Source: Azospirillum sp. TSO22-1
Lineage (GTDB): Bacteria > Pseudomonadota > Alphaproteobacteria > Azospirillales > Azospirillaceae
Direction: 5' to 3'
Assembly (NCBI RefSeq): GCF_003116015.1
Contig: NZ_LGQZ01000100.1
Coordinates: 1 to 43,622 of the forward strand
Length of the DNA: 43,622 nt
In this document: piece by piece, positions 41,105 through 43,622 of the stretch
How positions within the stretch are numbered: the stretch's first letter is position 1
How the letters are laid out: the number at the start of each line of letters is the position of its first letter
Translations under genes and position numbers: made by a program
Notes under the pieces: model-generated
The model's database searches: none
What the model saw: the letters and a program-made list of their open reading frames with translations, nothing else
Told to the model about the DNA's origin: nothing

Positions 41105-41850
41105 TCCTCTACCCCGCCATCGACCTCAAGGACGGCGCCTGCGTTCGCCTGGTGCGCGGCGAGATGAGCCACGCCACCGTCTTCAACACCGACCCGGCCG
41201 AGCAGGCGCGCGCCTTCAAGGCGCAGGGGTTCGAGTGGCTGCACCTCGTCGACCTCAACGGCGCCTTCGAGGGCAAGCCGGTCAACGGCGAGGCGGTGGA
41301 GCGCATCCTGGGCGCCATCGGCGGCATGCCAGCACAGCTCGGCGGCGGCATCCGCGACCTGAAGACCATCGCGATGTGGCTTGAGAAGGGCATCTCCCGC
41401 GTCATCCTCGGCACCGTCGCACTGCGCGAGCCGGAGCTGGTCAAGGAGGCCTGCCGCGAGTTCCCCGGCAAGGTCGCCGTGGGCATCGACGCCCGCGAGG
41501 GCTACGTTGCGGTCGCCGGCTGGGCTGAGACTTCCAGCGTCAAGGCGCTCGACCTCGCGCTGAAGTTCGAGGATTCGGGCGTGTCCGCCATCATCTACAC
41601 CGACATCAACCGCGACGGCGCCATGGGCGGCGTCAACGTCGAGGCGACGGCCGACCTCGCCTTCCACCTGACCACGCCGGTGATCGCGTCGGGCGGCGTC
41701 TCCTCCATCGAGGACCTGCAGGCGCTGAAGAAGGAGGAGGGCACGGGCATCGCCGGGGTGATCTGCGGCCGTGCGCTGTACGACGGCCGCATCGACCCGC
41801 AGGCGGCACTGGCGCTGTTGTCGGCCCGCGCCGAAGAGGACGCCGACTGA
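41101..41850 (+). CDS. hisA: ProFAR isomerase (HisA)
   Basis: Phosphoribosylformimino-AICAR-phosphate isomerase, a TIM barrel of 249 residues. The general base Asp8 is in YPAIDLKDG, the second acid lies in VGIDAREG, and the phosphate-binding GG motifs are QLGGGIRD and VIASGGVSS. It overlaps the GNAT gene (ATGA) and hisF (TGATG). Confidence 0.97.
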   Translation: MILYPAIDLKDGACVRLVRGEMSHATVFNTDPAEQARAFKAQGFEWLHLVDLNGAFEGKPVNGEAVERILGAIGGMPAQLGGGIRDLKTIAMWLEKGISRVILGTVALREPELVKEACREFPGKVAVGIDAREGYVAVAGWAETSSVKALDLALKFEDSGVSAIIYTDINRDGAMGGVNVEATADLAFHLTTPVIASGGVSSIEDLQALKKEEGTGIAGVICGRALYDGRIDPQAALALLSARAEEDAD

Positions 41851-42635
41851 TGCTGAAGATGCGCGTCATCCCCTGCCTGGACGTCAAGGACGGCCGGGTG
41901 GTCAAGGGGGTCAACTTCGTCGATCTGGTGGACGCCGGCGATCCGGTGGAGCAGGCGCGCGTCTACGACCGCGAGGGGGCGGACGAACTGACCTTCCTCG
42001 ACATCACCGCCAGCCACGAGAACCGCGAGACCATCTTCGACGTGGTGCGCCGCACCGCCGAGCAGGTGTTCATGCCGCTGACCGTCGGCGGCGGCGTGCG
42101 CACGGTGGAGGACATCCGCAAGCTGCTGCTGGCCGGCGCCGACAAGGTCTCGATCAACACCGCCGCCGTGCACCGGCCGGAGTTCGTGCGCGAGGGTGCG
42201 GAGAAGTTCGGCAGCCAGTGCATCGTCGTCGCCATCGACGCCAAGCGCACCGGCGACAACAAGTGGGAGGTCTTCACCCACGGCGGCCGCCGCGAGACCG
42301 GCCTCGACGCCGTAGCGTGGGCGAAGCGCATGGCCGAATACGGCGCCGGCGAGATCCTGCTGACCTCCATGGACCGCGACGGTACCAAGAGCGGCTTCGA
42401 CCTCGCGCTGACCCGCGCTGTGGCCGACGCGGTGCGCGTGCCGGTGATCGCGTCCGGCGGCGTCGGCACGCTGGACCACTTGGTGGAGGGCATCCGCGAG
42501 GGCCACGCCACGGCGGTGCTGGCGGCGTCGATCTTCCACTTCGGCACCTACACCGTCGGGCAGGCCAAGGCGGCGCTGGCCGACGCCAACATCCCGGTGC
42601 GCCCGGCGCGCGGAAAGGCCCTGGCCCATGGCTGA
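41850..42635 (+). CDS. hisF: Imidazole glycerol phosphate synthase, cyclase subunit
   Basis: TIM-barrel cyclase, 261 residues, partner of HisH. The catalytic Asp11 is in IPCLDVKDGRVVKG and the second acid in VVAIDAKR; GGGVRTVEDI and VIASGGVGTL bind the phosphates. TGATG overlap with hisA; its stop overlaps hisE by 8 bp. Confidence 0.97.
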   Translation: MLKMRVIPCLDVKDGRVVKGVNFVDLVDAGDPVEQARVYDREGADELTFLDITASHENRETIFDVVRRTAEQVFMPLTVGGGVRTVEDIRKLLLAGADKVSINTAAVHRPEFVREGAEKFGSQCIVVAIDAKRTGDNKWEVFTHGGRRETGLDAVAWAKRMAEYGAGEILLTSMDRDGTKSGFDLALTRAVADAVRVPVIASGGVGTLDHLVEGIREGHATAVLAASIFHFGTYTVGQAKAALADANIPVRPARGKALAHG

Positions 42636-42966
42636 CGAGACGGCCACCGCCGAGGTCCTCGACCGGCTCTACGCCACCGTGCTGGCGCGCAAGGGCGCCG
42701 ATCCGGAGACGTCCTACACCGCCAAGCTGTTTTCCCGCGGCACCCCGAAGATCGCCCAGAAGGTCGGCGAGGAGGCGGTGGAGACCGTCATCGAGGCGGT
42801 GCGCGGCGACAAGGCGAAGATCGCCTCGGAATCCGCCGACCTGCTGTACCACCTGCTGGTCCTGTGGGCGAACGAGGGCGTGGCGCCGGCCGACGTCTAC
42901 ACCCTGCTGGCGGCGCGCGAGGGCACTAGCGGCATCGCCGAGAAGAAGGCCCGCAAGGCGGGCTGA
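42628..42966 (+). CDS. hisE: Phosphoribosyl-ATP diphosphatase
   Basis: Second step of histidine synthesis. The 112 residues are the stand-alone HisE form with the MazG-like metal motif KVGEEAVETVI and ESADLLYHLLVL. hisI is not fused and not present in the window. Last his gene of the operon; a 28-bp inverted repeat follows. Confidence 0.96.
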   Translation: MADETATAEVLDRLYATVLARKGADPETSYTAKLFSRGTPKIAQKVGEEAVETVIEAVRGDKAKIASESADLLYHLLVLWANEGVAPADVYTLLAAREGTSGIAEKKARKAG

Positions 42967-42976
42967 TTTTTTCATC

Positions 42977-43059
42977 GTCATCCCCGCGAAGGCGGGGATC
43001 CATAACTCCCAGAGCGTGCAGCTTCGAAACCTATGGATCCCCGCCTTCGCGGGGATGAC
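42977..43059. repeat. Large REP-type inverted repeat between hisE and the HIT gene
   Basis: Two perfect 28-bp inverted arms (42977-43004 and 43032-43059) enclose 27 bp. Each arm holds its own small palindrome CCCCGC-gaag-GCGGGG. This GTCATCCCCGCGAAGGCGGG unit is widely dispersed in proteobacteria. On the + strand it follows a TTTTTT after hisE. It may end or attenuate the his transcript before the HIT gene. Confidence 0.85.
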
Positions 43060-43101
43060 GGCAAAACAAGATCAAGAAACGACGTGGAGAGGAGAGGACC
43101 G

Positions 43102-43473
43102 ATGGCCGCGACGTATGATCCGAACAACATCTTCGCCCGCATCCTGCGCGGCGAGATCCCGTGCCGGAAGGTGTTCGAGAACGAGCACGCCCTGGCCTTC
43201 AACGACATCAACCCGCAGACGCCGACGCACATCCTGGTGATCCCGAAGGGCGCCTACGTCGACATGGACGACTTCACCGCCAAGGCGTCCGACGCCGAGG
43301 TGGCCGGCCTGTTCAAGGCGGTGGGCGAGGTGGCGCGGCAGGCCGGCGTGGTCGAGAACGGCTACCGCACCCTGTCCAACTGCGGCCGCGACGCGCACCA
43401 GGAAGTGCCGCACCTGCACATCCACATCTTCGCCGGCCGCGACCTCGGCGGCATGATCGGCAGGGCAAAATAG
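43102..43473 (+). CDS. HIT-family (histidine triad) protein
   Basis: A 123-residue HINT-type nucleotide hydrolase/transferase. The triad is HLHIHIFAGR with His104, His106 and His108; NPQTPTHILVIPKG and RTLSNCGRDAHQEVPH are also typical. GGAGAGGAGAGG precedes the ATG at 43102. An open frame extends upstream into the REP repeat (MDPRLRGDDG), but that part is not the start. Its place after hisE matches the HIT-like ORF of the A. brasilense his region as I recall. Confidence 0.95.
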   Translation: MAATYDPNNIFARILRGEIPCRKVFENEHALAFNDINPQTPTHILVIPKGAYVDMDDFTAKASDAEVAGLFKAVGEVARQAGVVENGYRTLSNCGRDAHQEVPHLHIHIFAGRDLGGMIGRAK

Positions 43474-43474
43474 G

Positions 43475-43622
43475 CCCTCTCCCGCCTCTCGCGCTGGCGC
43501 AGCCAGCGCTGACGGCGTCAGGCGGATCGAAGATCCGCCCAGAGCCCCGGGAGCGTGGAGCCGGTGCCGCAGGCAACGGGCGCCGAAGGCGATCGTAGGC
43601 GGAGCGCGGTCGCCCGACTTGC
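43475..43622. repeat. Palindromic mosaic repeat element, copy 3 (cut by window end)
   Basis: Begins CCCTCTCCCGCC 2 bp after the HIT gene stop, followed by the three-hairpin module seen in copy 1, then from 43550 a module that matches copy 2 (25737-25808) in reverse orientation with about one mismatch. It runs off the right edge. Confidence 0.8.

Noticed and set aside
43033..43101. Upstream extension of the HIT protein (MDPRLRGDDG)
   Set aside because: This is the well-known translation of the REP repeat; a strong ribosome site lies just before MAATYDP.

Overview
This 43.6 kb window is chromosomal DNA from a high-GC alphaproteobacterium, most likely Azospirillum or a close relative in the Rhodospirillales. 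The reasons are the coding style, a MucR-type regulator, an OlsB/OlsA ornithine-lipid pair, HslV with an N-terminal propeptide, and a histidine cluster in the order hisB-hisH-GNAT-hisA-hisF-hisE-HIT, which from memory matches the classic A. brasilense his region. Almost all of it is core genome. I found no rRNA, tRNA, CRISPR array, prophage or insertion sequence, and no gene-free gap exceeds 300 bp. metK is cut by the left edge and a repeat element by the right edge.

Layout. 1-7763 (minus strand) is the miaB-phoH-ybeY-corC-[GAF-GGDEF]-lnt-xre-metK neighbourhood: tRNA modification, rRNA maturation, envelope acylation and SAM synthesis, with a diguanylate cyclase gene placed between corC and lnt. 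7876-11836 holds olsB/olsA, a MucR-like regulator, a divergent TusA-like gene, and tsaB/rimI. 12043-15763 has a deacetylase-fold secreted protein, a chemoreceptor with its small coupled partner, and nfuA. 15964-20659 has a membrane spermidine-synthase-like protein, then an overlapping minus-strand trio (TauE exporter, Alph_Pro_TM protein, UspA), then an adenosine kinase-like gene. 20808-25558 holds EI24, bactofilin, nth, DUF2244, an Ada-like methyltransferase and dapB. 25826-28437 is a divergent znuA / znuCB zinc importer with a Zur-like box. 28513-32399 is a tightly overlapping lutABC-smr-xre operon. 32511-34085 is an orphan histidine kinase with a FixL-type haem PAS domain. 34141-37555 has an MFS exporter and hslVU. 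37586-38878 has a lipoprotein with a ruined serine-protease domain and a small membrane protein. 39254-43473 is the his/HIT cluster.

The most interesting material is not a new gene cluster but smaller structures: (1) a modular palindromic repeat family at 7876-8057, 25613-25825 and 43475-43622, one copy of which encodes the last 55 residues of OlsA; (2) the FixL-like kinase with no adjacent response regulator; (3) two apparent pseudoenzymes, a protease-fold lipoprotein without a triad and a deacetylase without its metal histidines; (4) a perfect 14-bp palindrome over the start site of the diguanylate cyclase promoter; (5) a Zur-like box that directly abuts the znuC start codon.

All family names come from motif recognition by eye; no database search was run.
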